DNA of 64,000 nt, taken from positions 1,488,001-1,552,000 of the forward strand of contig JAAALK010000086.1 in assembly GCA_019279435.1 (NCBI GenBank), in the 5' to 3' direction. Positions 1 to 9,227 of this stretch are shown here, piece by piece. Made by a program: the position numbers and the translations under genes. A model generated the notes under the pieces. That model was not told the DNA's origin. It did not search any database and worked only from the letters and a program-made list of their open reading frames with translations. Position 1 is the first letter of the stretch, and each line of letters starts with the position of its first letter. This stretch comes from Zizania palustris (Eukaryota; Streptophyta; Magnoliopsida; Poales; Poaceae).

Positions 1-607
1 GGCAATGAGGGCAGAGTACTCCTTTTCCATTGCAGCACGCCAATTTGGATCGGCGAGTGCAACACGGTAGCTTCTAGGGATTAGAGACAGAGCCGTTGCC
101 TCGAATAGTGCTGGGAATCTGAGGCCGCACTTCCCTCTCGTGATCATGTCATGCTGGTTTGAAACAGCGGGAACTGGTACGGCTCCAGCAGGGATGGTGG
201 GGGCAACAGTGGCTGGGGAGGAAGTTGCTGCCGATGGTGGTGCAGGGGCAGCAGGGCGTCGCCGAGAGTATACTCGGCCGCAGAAGCGGCCTGGAGCAGC
301 GTCTGTGGTCGCCCGGGCGATGTTGTCGTCCGTTGGTGACAAGTGCTCGGCCAGAGCTGGTGTTGCTGCAGAGGAACGGCCGACCGGTGTCACAGGGCCT
401 CCTAGAGGCGACAGAGGCAGCAGCTGCACAGGGCTGGCGCAAGGACCGTTCGGTGCCTGCTGCTGAGCCACGGCCGGCGCAGGAGAAGGCGGTACAGAGC
501 CAGGCAGGATGCCTGGGGTGCCAGCGTGTGTAGTCCCTGGAGAAGAAGAAAAAACAGGTGACATTTCAAAGGGAACTGAAACCGGGTTAGTTAGATCATC
601 TAAAAAA
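1..607 (-). pseudogene. pol: copia pol continued: linker and start of reverse transcriptase
   Basis: On the minus strand a Pro/Ala/Ser-rich linker runs from about 600 to 160. It is followed by HDMITRGKCGL and, at the window edge, YRVALADPNWRAAMEKEY, the conserved entry to the copia reverse transcriptase. The frame is open to base 1. The rest of RT, RNase H and the 3' LTR lie outside the window. Confidence 0.8.
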
Positions 608-2110
608 TCAAATGCCCGCACGTGTGGGGGGAGACGAATCCTCAAAAAAGGGAAACGAGGTCTCGTCGAAGACCACATGGCGCGAAATGATGAGCTGGTT
701 AGAGTATTTGTTAAGGCAGAGATAGCCTTTGTGGTGGGGTGAGTAACCAAGGAAGACACAGAGAGCGGAGCGGGGAGCGAGCTTATGTGGTGCAATGGCG
801 GTGAGGTTGGGGTAACATTTGCAACCGAAGACACGGAGGTGGTCATAGGATGGAGGTTTTCCGAACAGAGTGAGATGCGGTGTCGAAAAATTGAGTGTTT
901 TGGTTGGCAGAATGTTGAGAAGGTAGGTTGCCGTACCAAGGGCGGCAACCCAAAAGCTAGGGGGAATGCTGGCATGAATGAGTAGGGAGCGAACGACATA
1001 GTTAATGGATCGGATAATGCGTTCAGCTTTACCATTCTGGGCTGAGGTGTAGGGGCAGGACATACGCAGATGAACACCATTGGAGGAGAAGAATGTGCGG
1101 GCGTTGAGGTTGTCAAACTCGCAGCCATTGTCGCACTGAACTCCTTGGATGGTGGCGCCAAACTGTGTACGGATGAAGGCAAAAAAATTGGTGAGGGTAG
1201 AGAAAGTGTTAGATTTTAGGCGCAAGGGAAACGTCCACAAATAATGAGAGCAATCGTCCAAGATGACCAAGTAGTATTTATGACCAGAGACACTAGTGAC
1301 AGGACATGTCCAAAGATCACAATGAATTAATTGGAAATTATGAGTAGCACGTGAGGACGATGCATGAAAGGGAAGGCGGACGTGGCGGCCTAACTGACAG
1401 GCGTGACACAAAGACGTGTTGTCACTCTTATTACAAGCAATGGCAGAAGACTGGGCTAAATGAGACAAAACTGCAGGACCAGGATGTCCAAGCCGCTGAT
1501 GCCACAGGGATGTCGTGGATGCATGGAGTGTAGAAGCAGGCAGCCGCAAGGGGTAGAGAGGCCCAGGGCTGTCACATCTGATGATCTGGCGTCGGGTGGG
1601 AAGATCCTTCACAGAGCAGCCAAACGGGTCAAACTCAACAGAGCAATTGTTGTCGGTAGTAAATTGACGAACAGAGATCAAATCCTTAATTAGTGAGGGA
1701 GAAACCAACACATTTTTAAGGGACAGATTATGAGGCAAAGATGTATGGCCGGTGGAAGTGACAGGAATAAGATTGCCATTACCGACAACAATGTGAGAAG
1801 GAAGAGACCGGGAGGAGGTTCTGTGAGAGATTGTACCCGCATCGGAGGTCATGTGGCTGGTGGCACCAGTGTCGAAGTGCCACTCCTGCTGCGAGGGAGG
1901 CTGTAGGGCGACGGTCTGGAAATTTGCAGCAAGAGTTTGCTGATCCCAGACTGGAGTGGATGGAGGTGTGGTGACGTAGCCTGGAGGCGGCCCATACGCA
2001 ACCGGAGGAACCCCCCACTGTCCAGTCCATTGGCCGGGTGGTCCGGCGAGGAAGGCGTGGGGCTGCTGAGGAGGCCGTGGAGCAGAGGGCGGCCGCTGGC
2101 CAGGCCACAT
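608..2110 (-). pseudogene. pol: copia pol: protease, GAG-pre-integrase, integrase
   Basis: Read on the minus strand this gives, in order, the aspartic protease motif WHFDTGATSHMTSD (about residue 80), a GAG-pre-integrase domain with LWHQRLGHP and CHACQLGRH (about 200-245), and the integrase core with its D,D,E residues in HCDLW, QCDNGCEF and AERIIRSIN (about 265-375). Next come the C-terminal VFGCKCYP and LGYSPHHKGY motifs (about 425-470). The ORF ends at a stop at 608-610 caused by a shift in a G/C-rich run near 620-640, because homologous coding continues in another frame to the left. It is joined to gag through a second one-base lesion near 2120. Confidence 0.88.
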
Positions 2111-2279
2111 GTAGATGGCCCAGTCCAGGGGTTGTAGTAGTTGTGGCTATTAGCCTTGCCCGCGGATTGCTGCGAGGGGGCCGAGCCAGTAGAGCCGTCG
2201 CCGCCGCCGCCGGAATTCTTCCCGCCGCGCTTCCCGCGCTTCCCGTGCTGGCCCGAGCCACCGGGCTGCTGCTGCTGCT

Positions 2280-3410
2280 GGGGCGCGGGGACTGCTGCTG
2301 CTGCGGTGGGCGGGGAGCGTCACCCGTGGGGGCAGACGGCTTGGATCCGCCGCCGCTGCTGCCGCTGCCGGAGAGAGCAGCGAGGGCAGCCGCGGGAGGG
2401 GCCTTTGCCATGGTCAGCTCTTCAAGAATCAGATCGTCGCGGACCTGCAGAAAGCTTGGAAGTGGATTGGCGCGGCGAATGTGAAGACCAAGGGCGAGGA
2501 ACTTCTCGTTGAGGCCGCGGACGATGTTGAGGACGAGAGTCCGATCAGAGACCGGCTCACCGAGGTCGCGGAGGTCCTCGGCCAATTTTTTGTAGCGGCA
2601 GCAGTAGTCGGCGACGGAGAGGTTCCCTTGGCAGAAGGAACGGAATTCCTGGTCGGCGTAGAGGGCGCGGGTGGTGCGATTTCCCAGGAACTGGGACTCG
2701 ATGGAGAGCCACAGCATGCGGGCGGTGGCGCCGCGCTGAGACACCGTGTCGGCGAGGTCGTCGGAGATGGTGCCGAGGATCCAGGTGCGTACGACGGCGT
2801 TCATGCGCACCCAATCAGGCGAGGTAGGGGCGACGTCGTCGGAAAGAACATGATGCTCCAGGGAGAATTTGGTGAGGGTGAGGAGGAAGGATTCACACCA
2901 TCTGGCGTAGAAGGACGAATTCATGTCGAGGAGCAGTGGTACGAGGGCGCGGATGTTCTGCACGGCAATAGCCTGGGCATGCAGGTTGAGGAGCGTCGCG
3001 GCCTCGTGTTGAAGAAGGGCTGCGTCGAGCGGAGAGGGCCGGATACCGGCGCCATGGGCTTCAGGATCCGGTGCGGCGGTGGAGTCATCGTCGGCGTCCG
3101 GGGGCGGCATGGCCGCCGCGCGTTCGCGAGCGGCGCACTCCAGGGCGTCGCGGATGCGGGCGTCAGCGACGTCGCGCTCCTGTTGCGCGATGACAGCCTC
3201 GCGTTCGGCATCAGCCGCGCGAGCCAGGGCGGCGACGCGAGCAGCTTGCGTCGCGCGCTCGCGATCTTCCTGGGCAGCGCGCAGGGAGGCAGCGCGCTCA
3301 GGGTCCGCAGTGGGATTAGCGACGTCGGGATCCGGGGGTATGGTGGCCCTTGGGTCGACGGATTCAACGCCGGAGGCGTCGTGTGGCGGCGACAGAGAGT
3401 GGCCAGCCAT
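2280..3410 (-). pseudogene. gag: copia gag (capsid) region
   Basis: Starts at ATG 3408-3410 (MAGHSLSPPHD), about 57 bases after the primer site. An Ala/Arg/Glu-rich segment (about residues 30-100) is probably coiled coil. The retrotransposon gag core follows at about residues 140-330, with a typical helix-rich pattern including WILGTISDDLAD, SVADYCCRYKKLAEDL and FLQVRDDLILEEL. A Ser/Gly/Pro/Gln-rich tail comes next. No CCHC zinc knuckle is visible. The frame is lost near 2280 in the Gln-repeat: the downstream His/Asn/Trp-rich linker is in the frame one base back, which fits a one-base deletion. A long ORF continues to 1779, but it is out of frame there and meaningless. Confidence 0.85.
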
Positions 3411-3466
3411 GGAGCAGCGCCGGAAGACAGGCGCGCTGGGCGGAAGCGTGTAGGGGTAGACCTAAA

Positions 3467-3478
3467 CTCGTGATACCA
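3467..3478 (-). other. primer binding site, tRNA-iMet type
   Basis: The minus strand reads TGGTATCACGAG immediately after the LTR end. The first eight bases match the usual plant initiator-Met primer site TGGTATCAGAGC; the last four do not match cleanly. Zero spacing from the LTR supports both boundaries. Confidence 0.7.
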
Positions 3479-3721
3479 TGAAAGTAGATGAGATTTGGAT
3501 GATTAGCTGATTGATTAATCAAGAGAGAATACATGTACATATATAGGGGAGGAGACTTGAGACTAAAGGAAACCTCCTACATCTAAGGGATTCGGCAGGA
3601 TTAGAAGATAATCCTGCAGGATCCTATCTCCTCCCTGATCTCTCTAACTGCCATGCAGGGCCAGCCGGCTAAAGCCAGGCGCAGGGCCATATCCACAGAT
3701 AACAGAAAACACAATCTAACA
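3479..3721 (-). repeat. 5' LTR of the copia element (243 bp)
   Basis: On the minus strand it starts TGTTAGATTG and ends CTACTTTCA, giving the usual TG...CA termini. A primer binding site follows directly at its 3' end. It contains a CTATATATG-like TATA region about 3538-3546. Only this LTR is in the window, so the boundary rests on the termini and the adjoining PBS. Confidence 0.8.
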
Positions 3722-5315
3722 ATTGGCAAGGTCAAATCTTACTGTCGTCAAAATGGCAAAAGAAAACTTGACTAAGAATGCAGAAAAGTCACCAACACAG
3801 ACGGTATTTTCCCAATAAACATATCAATATTTGGAGCTCTTGTCTAGAATAAGTTATTCCTAATACAATCAGATATGATACCATATTATCCAGAATTCAT
3901 ATTAATCATTCGTAAAGTCAACTTTCATGCATAATGTGACAGCCAACTATGGTGCAACTATGGTGCAAGCAAAACAAAAAACAAACGACGCATCAGGTAT
4001 CCCGCGAACATTGATCTTTTCACAAAATTATGGCGGAAAACTAGGTGATCCAAACATGAATTTTGGGCACTTAATTAATACGGGCACCAATCAGGCACAA
4101 GTGAACAGGTCATTTTCCCCCAATTGAAGAAACTAATTAAAGTTTTCCAGTCCCATATTCCATAAAAAAGGGTAATCCGCTGAGGAAAAAACCACCAAGT
4201 AGGTGATACATACACAAAATATGTCTCATTGAATAGCTAACAGATTTACTATGTTCTTCATTACGGACCATTTATACTCTCTATAATGCCGACAAAATTG
4301 CGCCAAAGAGACCACACGACAAAATGGAAGGCACTTTCTCCAACTCAGCAAAATACATTCCTGCAACCCGACAACACTAAACTCTAGCACCATGGCAGTG
4401 GCGGCCCTAACGTGAGGCACAGGGGTTTAGCTGAATCCCCGGAGTATTTTGGAGACAAACTGCTAATAGCACTACACCACGCACGCAACAAAGAAAGAAA
4501 ATCGGGACGAAACTGTATGGGTTAATTCGAGGGAAATAAATCAGTCTAACTCTAACTCCCAACCGATCTCCAGTCCAGTGTAACCATGCCGGCCCGTGAA
4601 GCGGCAGTTCAGTTTTTTCGGTTGAAACTGACCTCAGGCAGAGCCCTGGGAGATCCCGCCGGCGCGCTGTCGACCTCCCGGGCTGCTTCGCTGAAGGTCG
4701 GCCTCCGGCAAATCAGGGCAATCACCTCTTGAATAACATTGCCAGTCGGGGAAGAAGGCAAAAGGCGGCGGAGGCAACGGCGGCAGAGGCGGATTTTCGA
4801 GGTGGACGCGGGCGGACGACGCCGTGGAGGCGGCGCGGTCGGATCGCGGTGGGGTGGCGGCGATGGCGATGGTGATGGCGGTCGATGAGGCCGGAGAGGT
4901 GGACAACGGCGACGTGGGGGGAACGGGGTTAGGGATTTGGTATGATTTACGTATGCTTGTTTTTGGAGGCATTATACGCGGCACCTGGGTAGAAGCCGCT
5001 ATTATCTCGTGGGCTGAAATGGTGATTGCCGCACCCAATTGTAGCTGAACCTATGGGCAGCACATGATTCATGGGTTGAAATGCCTTATTTGAACCGGAT
5101 TCAGATAAAAATTTAAGTAGATTGAATTGCGATTGAATAGATGGTTATAGAGCTCTACAATACAGGGACATGAACTATAGCAGACTACCTAGTTATATAT
5201 CCTTCTTGAGCTAAACTCTAGCCACACGTAAGTGCATATCAATGATAAATGTTTTATCTTTGAACGAGTGGTTATTAATAAAGTTACTATGATATACAGT
5301 GATGCTTGATATATG
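3722..5315. other. non-transposon-like spacer, possibly host gene DNA
   Basis: No LTR termini, pol motifs or copies elsewhere in the window. 3722-4560 is AT-rich with no convincing ORF. 4630-4900 is abruptly GC-rich. 4900-5315 is AT-rich again. That pattern (GC-rich island flanked by AT-rich DNA) is usual for the 5' exon of a grass gene with a long first intron, and the copia element at 1-3721 would then lie in the intron. This is inference only. Confidence 0.35.
4634..4972 (-). other. possible first exon of a host gene (unrecognised)
   Basis: The minus strand has an ATG at 4970-4972 (MPPKTSIRKSYQIPNP) followed by a Ser/Thr/Pro-rich low-complexity frame to a stop at 4634-4636. The stop overlaps a good 5' splice-site consensus (TGAG then GTCAGT, about 4630). 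If that donor is used upstream of the stop, the exon could be coding or a 5' UTR. I do not recognise the protein. It may be chance coding potential in GC-rich DNA. Confidence 0.22.
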
Positions 5316-5575
5316 TGTTGATAGTAAAAAAATAGCATTAATAGTCAAAAATGTTAAAATTGGTAATTTAGACCGAAAATATGCAATTCATGGTACAGGC
5401 CGGTCTGACCGGCCCCACTTCGGTATGACCGGCCCTATAAGGCCAGTCCGATCGAATTTGTCTGAATCCGAACCACATTGATCTGTTTTGGGTTGTTTTG
5501 ATCTTTAATTGAATCATAATGACTTGGACGTGTGATTGAGTCAATTAGAAGTCTAGGAACGTTAAGACCAACTCC

Positions 5576-5583
5576 TATAAATA
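5576..5583 (+). promoter_or_regulatory. TATA box of the 5316 LTR
   Basis: TATAAATA in the context CTCCTATAAATATAGGG. The same box with similar flanks lies on the minus strand of the related solo LTR at 7292-7299, which supports it as the LTR promoter. Confidence 0.55.
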
Positions 5584-6309
5584 TAGGGACAAGGCCGATT
5601 CAAGGGCCCCCCGAAACCCTAATAGATCCAATCTATTATTTCTTAAATCGTTCTTTTACTTTTCAATCTACCTTTCCTTGCCGTAGGATTAGTCATAACG
5701 TCCATCTTTGTTGGTTTGCGTTGTAAACCATTCGTACGCCGCGTCGTAATCACGGTAACACTTGTCGATTCGCTTGTGAATCGTCCGTTCAATCCACGTA
5801 ATGGATTTCTATCGATTTATCGGTTTTTATCAGTAATTCGGTCTCTAGGCTGAGTTGCCTCTGATTTTTTGGTGTTTTTGCAGAGCTTTCATCCCTATCT
5901 TCTTCGCCAAGAACCCCAGCAATAAGTCGTCTACAGCAAGACGATCGTCGGAGTCCGAAGGACAACCTCCAAAGGCCATCGGTCTGACCGGCGGCACCTC
6001 CCCGGTCTAACCAGCCCGTGTCGTGCGATCATCATGCGTGCCGGCACACCCTAGTCTGATCGGTGGCTCAAGGCCGGTCCAACCGACCGAGCGTCGGAGC
6101 CCTACTTTGGCCACCTTCGTACCAAGCGTCGGAACCCTTTAGCCACCCCTCTACTTCGGCCCGACCGACGGCGTTGTGTCAGTCTAACCGCATTGTGTCG
6201 GCACGCACCAGTCTGACCGACACCACACGGTCAGTCTGACCGATGGCGCGCAATGACCTGGCCGGCGCCCCTACTCCTCGACGGTCTAACCACCGGATCA
6301 CGCACGATC

Positions 6310-7646
6310 TGTTGACACGAAAATGTGTCCCCGCACTTGGGTCAGTTCGACGATCCAAAAGCGTGCAGATACTTAGGGATAAGCCTAAGCGTAACACAAC
6401 ATCGACGTCGCGTTCTGACTACCCTTAACCGTGGTAAGGGGGTGGAGTCGCCAGGTAATCAGATCACACAAAATAATCTAATTAGCCGAAAGAAATATAT
6501 TAAATAAAACAAATCAGCAAGCTAAGCTTAGCCTGACTGATTCGAAGTACAGTGCAAAGGGTGTCGTCGAAGTATACCTTCGGCGTCTGGTGCGAAGTGT
6601 CCCGCCGAAGGGTGTCTTCGGTGTTCGGACCGATCTGGCCGAAGATGAACTCCGAACCGATCTGGACGCGACAATCACCTCCGAACAACGGGGTTCAGTG
6701 CGAAGTCTTTGATACAGTAAGATACAGAATAATGACTCAGACGCAATGCTAGGTCTTACTTCGTCTGACGCGAGGTACGAGCGTGGCGAAGCCTGTCATG
6801 ATGAAGCCTGTTGTGAAGCGTGCTGGCGTGCGAGACTTGGTCAAACCGACAATAGCGTGATGGTCCAGCACGGGCGATCGAAGTAGTACTCTCGTCGAGG
6901 GGTGTTCTGGCAGCCTCTGAAACCAATCTCTCATCTTCGGGCACCTCCGACGAAGTAGCTCCGAACGTGGAAACATGCAACGGAGTATATTCGAAGTACC
7001 AATTTGGCCTGAGGACAGAATTCTTCTAAGTGTTACACTAGGGGCGAAGGTAGCAATCTGTTATGCAGATTAGCGGATACTTCATAGGCGAAGTAATAAG
7101 GCGATAGCAATCTATTACGTAGATTAACGAATACTTCACAAGCGAAGTAACAAGGATTACCACTGTTCCGAAGTGGCCATCGGAGGGCTTCCAAGCAAAC
7201 CCACGAAGATTGCAGAAAGTAAAGGTACGGTTCAAAGCTAGGGTTTTGTGGTTGATTTATGTTGGGGGGTTCTGAACCGGCCTCACCCCTATATTTATAG
7301 TGGCTAGACTTCTAATCTCTAAGCCTAATCTGATTAGATTTGGCCTAATCATGCGTGGAAAGACTTAGTCAAAAATCGGACTCAGTCTCTATCTCTGCCC
7401 GAAGTGGGCCTTCGGCCAGGCCCGCCGAAGTCTGCTCCTTGGGCCGAAGCTTCGGTGGAGTGGGCCTCTGAAGGCCTTCGGGCCGAAGGCTGCAGGCTTA
7501 CTAGAAGCTTCCGAAGCCCATAGCCTAGTGGGCCTTCGGCCCTGTTAGGCTTCGGCCCAACCCGGGACATGTGTATTTTTGGCCCAAATTATCAAAATTG
7601 ATATTTTGACAATCTTAACCATTAATGCCATTTTTTGCTATCAACA
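6310..7646 (-). mobile_element. solo LTR (1,337 bp), TSD CGATC
   Basis: Plus strand begins TGTTGACACGAAAATGTGTC and ends GCTATCAACA. The five bases before (6305-6309) and after (7647-7651) are both CGATC, a perfect TSD. A second copy with the same ends lies at 36175-37412. The TATAAATA box at 7292-7299 is on the minus strand, so the LTR is oriented minus. No internal domain, PBS or PPT is present, so it is the product of LTR-LTR recombination. It is dense in CTTCG/CGAAG pentamers. Confidence 0.92.
7292..7299 (-). promoter_or_regulatory. TATA box of the solo LTR
   Basis: Minus strand TATAAATA followed by GGGGTGAGGCCGGTTC, conserved as CAAATATAGGGGTGAGGCC in the sister solo LTR near 37050. Confidence 0.5.
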
Positions 7647-7794
7647 CGATCTGACCAACCCATCTTGCCCGGTCTGACCGACCCATCTTGGCCGGTCTGA
7701 CCGACTCTTGTATCTCGGTCCAACCGACCCTGACTTGGCCGGTTTGATGGCTTTCCCCATGCTTCGGTCCAACACGAAGTTTTTTGGACTAGGT

Positions 7795-7813
7795 TCCCCA
7801 CGGACGGCGCTAA
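7795..7813 (-). other. primer-binding-site-like block left of the LTR
   Basis: Minus strand reads TTAGCGCCGTCCGTGGGGA just downstream of the LTR end. It resembles the TTGGCGCCGTCTGTGGGGA primer site of many grass Tat/Athila-type gypsy elements (from memory). A PBS here means the LTR at 7815-8310 is flanked by a PBS on one side and a PPT on the other. Confidence 0.5.
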
Positions 7814-7814
7814 C

Positions 7815-8310
7815 TATTGGTGTAAAAGATTACGCTAACAGGTTCTCGAAGATTAAGAACTAACAAATGAGGAGTTTGTGAAGCGGACTATTCCAAGCCT
7901 CTGAATAGGATAATAGCTCGAAGTAGTTTGAAGTTGTGTATTGAATAGCTGAGTATTCGATGATTATTACAGGGTGAGAATGGAGATATTTATAGGTAAA
8001 AATCTTAAGGAAAAGACCTTTTTACCCCCTTAGTTACAACCGACATAGTGGAAACTATTTCGGTACCTCTAATAGGGTTAAAATGGTAAAAGACTAATTT
8101 GATTAGAAAGAAGATAAGTTTTCTATCCTCACTGGCAGATAAGCTCTTTGAAGATTGAACCTTCGAAGTTATACTCCGAACAGAAGTCTGCACGGATTCT
8201 CCGAGCTTGATCATATGCGAGGCCGGAGTTAAGACTTGAACTTCGGTCTAGTAAATTGTCTTTGTCTTATAACTGTAGAGACTCTGAGGATGAAGTATTT
8301 TCCCCTAACA
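7815..8310 (-). repeat. LTR of the Tat-like element (~496 bp)
   Basis: On the minus strand it starts TGTTAGGGGAAAATACTTC directly after the PPT and ends ...TTTTACACCAATA directly before the GCGCCG primer-site-like block; the final CA appears mutated to TA. A minus-strand TATAAATA (7987-7994) sits in a promoter-like position. Boundaries rest on PPT and PBS because no second LTR is in the window. Confidence 0.6.
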
Positions 8311-8321
8311 GTAGCCCCTCG
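8311..8321 (-). other. polypurine tract of the Tat-like element
   Basis: Minus strand CGAGGGGCTAC immediately precedes the LTR start TGTTAGGGG, the arrangement commonly seen at Tat 3' LTRs. Confidence 0.55.
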
Positions 8322-8770
8322 AATACGCTTCTCCGAGTGATCTGTAAAGTTAGGAAAGCAGTATACGCGAGAAACATATTCATGCTCAGGGGCTTAATAA
8401 AATATACCAGCCTTGGAAGTATTCAGAAATTTACAAACTTCGAATCGACTTCCTTGTGAAGGTATCATCAGAGAAACTTTGAAGATAGCCTTTGCGAAGC
8501 TGAGATGACCGTTATACACAAAAATAGTTGTTACCCCTTTCTGCGGAAAGAGTTATGGCGTTGCTTCGTTTCTAGAGACGGGTTCTCACGAAGAGTCGTG
8601 ATATATCATAACGGTATGGAAGACGGAAAGGCATGTATGAACGGTAAAATGCCTATGAACACAGGCTATAAATACAGGGGTAATAGTGCGGATGGGTTAC
8701 TTTACCAACTGCTCACATATTCTCCCCTTTCTGCTTCCCGAGCTCGAGTCTTGAAACTCCAACCTCTCTC
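8322..8770 (+). other. upstream region of the antisense gene
   Basis: No coding signal of its own. The plus strand has a TATA box at 8666-8674 followed about 100 bases later by the first ATG of the antisense gene at 8771. The stretch between resembles a 5' UTR (pyrimidine-rich CTCACATATTCTCCCC and CCAACCTCTCTC). Confidence 0.5.
8666..8674 (+). promoter_or_regulatory. TATA box of the antisense gene
   Basis: CTATAAATA in GGCTATAAATACAGGGG, 97-105 bases before the ATG at 8771. The same strand carries the gene, so this would be a promoter internal to the retrotransposon and opposite to its LTR promoter. Confidence 0.5.
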
Positions 8771-9227
8771 ATGGTGAAGACTAGCCACAAGGCTCTTGTT
8801 CCTGCTTCAACCCTAGCCAGGCAGCAGGCGATGGTGGCAACGGCTGCCGTGGTGCCTTTGGGTGTTCCTCATCCGCCAGGTCCCCATGACCTTCTTCCAG
8901 CATCAGCCAAATACTCCAATCAGTCATATAGCCTGGTTCGTCGACCTACACGAAGAAATCTATTACGGCGGCGATCGCGGGAAAGACGAGCCCAGGGATT
9001 AAAATCTGTCAACCCGGCTGAGAAGAAACCCCCTCGCCTCAGACCGGAGAAGTGATCGTGTTCTAAGCTTTCTTCGAGGCGGGGTTGGGACTTCCTGCTG
9101 TGGACTTCCTCTCCGAGGTACTAGAGCTCTTCCATGTTACTCTTCCTCAGTTGTCTCCCAATGCCATAGCGCACCTAGCCATCTTCGAGTGGGCGATGCG
9201 AGCCGAAGGTTCCGAAGGGAGAGCGGA
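8771..9227 (+). pseudogene. antisense gene of the Tat-like element, exon 1 part (gypsy-associated Transposase_28-like domain, N-terminal half)
   Basis: Begins with ATG 8771 (MVKTSHKALVPAST) about 100 bases after a TATA box. The frame then slips: WFVDLHEEIYYGGDRGK (about 8934) and GEVIVF-stop-AFFEAGLGLPAVDFL (9046-9110) are in other frames. The last block, LSEVLELFHVTLPQLSPNAIAHLAIFEWA, has the pattern of the plant domain named putative gypsy-type transposon (Pfam Transposase_28, PF04195): GLP..F..EVL....V.L.QL.PN....LA.F. It is cut at 9227 by the solo LTR and continues at 12549. Family assignment is from memory of the domain pattern; the molecular function is unknown. Confidence 0.6.

Larger units (their letters stand above)
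1..3721 (-). mobile_element. Ty1/copia LTR retrotransposon, 5' part (Ale/Retrofit-like), runs off the left edge
   Basis: Minus-strand element read from right to left: LTR (3479-3721), primer binding site, gag, protease, GAG-pre-integrase, integrase and the first codons of the reverse transcriptase, where the window begins. The gene order PR-IN-RT is that of Ty1/copia. The very short LTR, the absence of a visible CCHC knuckle in gag and the DTGA protease motif suggest the Ale/Retrofit lineage; that lineage call is inference. The coding frame is shifted at least three times (about 2280, 2120 and 630), so the copy is dead. The bases next to the LTR (3722-3726, attgg) would be one copy of the TSD, but the other end lies outside the window. 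Confidence 0.9.
5397..7768. repeat. dispersed GGTCTGACCGG-like short repeats
   Basis: Some 15-20 units of the form GGTC(T/C)(G/A)ACCG recur with irregular spacing: 5397-5445, 5980-6300 and, beyond the inserted solo LTR, 7651-7768. Many are near-palindromes; the first (GGCCGGTCTGACCGGCC, about 5399) is a perfect 8-bp inverted repeat around one base. Confidence 0.7.
5316..7770 (+). mobile_element. plus-strand LTR fragment (gypsy-type), split by a solo LTR
   Basis: Starts TGTTGATAGTAAAAAAATAG at 5316. This matches the minus-strand start of the solo LTR at 6310-7646 (TGTTGATAGCAAAAAATGG), so it is a diverged relative in the opposite orientation. It shares a TATAAATA box with downstream ...GGCCGATTC, and a later block resembling the same region of the solo LTR (around 5740-5800). 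The GGTCTGACCGG-like units run on both sides of the inserted solo LTR (5397-6300 and 7651-7768), so the fragment extends to about 7770. Its 3' end is not recognisable. No internal coding region accompanies it. Confidence 0.6.

Noticed and set aside
1779..2279. C-terminal 160 codons of the 543-codon gag-frame ORF
   Set aside because: Out of frame after the Gln-repeat; homologous linker and protease are in other frames here.
2481..3473. 330-codon plus-strand ORF over the copia gag
   Set aside because: Mirror of the GC-rich gag on the minus strand; low-complexity Gly/Val/Arg and no recognisable domain.
4380..4445. Phrase around 4395-4440 (ggcggccctaacg...ggggtttagctgaatcccc) as the end of another transposon
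   Set aside because: Resembles phrases seen at grass repeat junctions, but no termini or TSD could be shown.
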